A DNA stretch of 6,341 nt, taken from assembly GCA_029550985.1 (NCBI GenBank), contig JAKPGH010000228.1:1-6341 (forward strand), read 5' to 3'. The position numbers and the translations under genes were made by a program. Below are positions 6,024-6,341 of the stretch, piece after piece. Source of the DNA: Bacillota bacterium. Lineage in GTDB: Bacteria; Bacillota; Clostridia; Oscillospirales; Ruminococcaceae. The notes under the pieces were generated by a model, which did not search any database, was not told the origin of the DNA, and saw only the letters and a program-made list of their open reading frames with translations. Every line of letters begins with the position of its first letter. Position 1 is the first letter of the stretch.

Positions 6024-6341
6024 TTAACACAGCATCTCCACCCCGTCGGAGGTGACCCGCGCGTACACCATGGGAACGGGGGCGGGAGGCGTCGTGCCTA
6101 TAGCAATCGCCTGCTCAAGAAGCTTCATGGCTTCGGGGAGCTGTTCTTCCCGGGCGGTGCGCAGCTCCGCCAGGACTTCCCCTTCCCGAACCGGGTCCCC
6201 CGGCTTTTTGCGCAGGAGAATTCCCGCCCGGTGGTCGATGGAATCCTCCTTGCGGCTTCTCCCCGCCCCCAGCACCACCGAGGCAATGCCGCAGGTTTCG
6301 GTGTGGATGTGCCGCAGATAGCCGCTGCGGGTGGCCTTTAG
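6024..6341 (-). CDS. pdp: Pyrimidine-nucleoside phosphorylase, C-terminal part (gene runs off window)
   Basis: The frame is open to the window edge and encodes the last 105 residues of a protein usually about 430-440 long. The family catalyses reversible phosphorolysis of thymidine, uridine or deoxyuridine to the base plus (deoxy)ribose-1-phosphate, a cytoplasmic salvage step. The visible part is the C-terminal (PYNP_C) domain. Recognisable are SGYLRHIHTE, the LGAGRSRKEDSID block, AGILLRKKPGDPVREGEVLA and the closing DGVEMLC. The catalytic N-terminal and phosphate-binding regions are not in the window, so thymidine-specific (deoA) and broad (pdp) types cannot be told apart; pdp is the usual Firmicute form. 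The internal GTG at 6278 is not the start. No hairpin terminator is seen after the TAA, so read-through into the transporter 94 bp downstream is possible. Confidence 0.88.
   Translation of the reverse strand, partial: LKATRSGYLRHIHTETCGIASVVLGAGRSRKEDSIDHRAGILLRKKPGDPVREGEVLAELRTAREEQLPEAMKLLEQAIAIGTTPPAPVPMVYARVTSDGVEMLC

Noticed and set aside
1..6341. Mobile elements, CRISPR arrays, tRNA/rRNA genes, toxin-antitoxin or defence genes
   Set aside because: No spaced direct repeats, transposase motifs, cloverleaf-like sequences or small paired ORFs with SD sites were found on either strand.

Overview
The window looks like ordinary chromosomal DNA from a low-to-mid G+C Gram-positive lineage, most likely Clostridia and perhaps Oscillospirales. 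The evidence is the mix of genes: an RND pump of the kind found in Firmicutes, an M23 peptidase carrying LysM and G5 domains, a bacterial NSS transporter and a pyrimidine-nucleoside phosphorylase. Housekeeping-type promoters, strong Shine-Dalgarno (SD) sequences, a TTG start and compact hairpin/T-tract terminators fit the same picture. G+C is roughly mid-50s % by eye. The taxonomic call is an inference; there is no rRNA or tRNA in the window.

Layout: (1) 2-2296 (+), an RND efflux permease whose N-terminal part lies before the window. It ends in a strong terminator at 2313-2349. (2) A 225-bp gap with a clear sigma-A-type promoter (2417-2445) and an unusual leader containing a hairpin and an 8-codon in-frame mini-ORF. 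(3) 2522-4297 (+), a membrane-anchored LysM-G5-M23 cell-wall endopeptidase with a very basic N-terminus, followed by its own terminator. (4) A 234-bp convergent intergenic region with two terminators and no supported gene. (5) 4532-5929 (-), a sodium-dependent NSS-family symporter with its own extended -10 promoter. (6) 6024-6341 (-), the C-terminal third or less of a pyrimidine-nucleoside phosphorylase that continues beyond the window.

The genes do not form one pathway. The RND pump and the peptidase are both envelope functions but are separated by a terminator and a promoter. The peptidase and transporter are convergent. The phosphorylase and transporter share a strand with a 94-bp gap holding a promoter, so read-through is possible but the transporter can be expressed alone. 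I see no mobile element, CRISPR array, RNA gene or defence system, and no evidence for a wholly new system. The items most worth a second look are the peptidase leader (mini-ORF, hairpin, TTG start) and the highly basic cytoplasmic tail of that protein.
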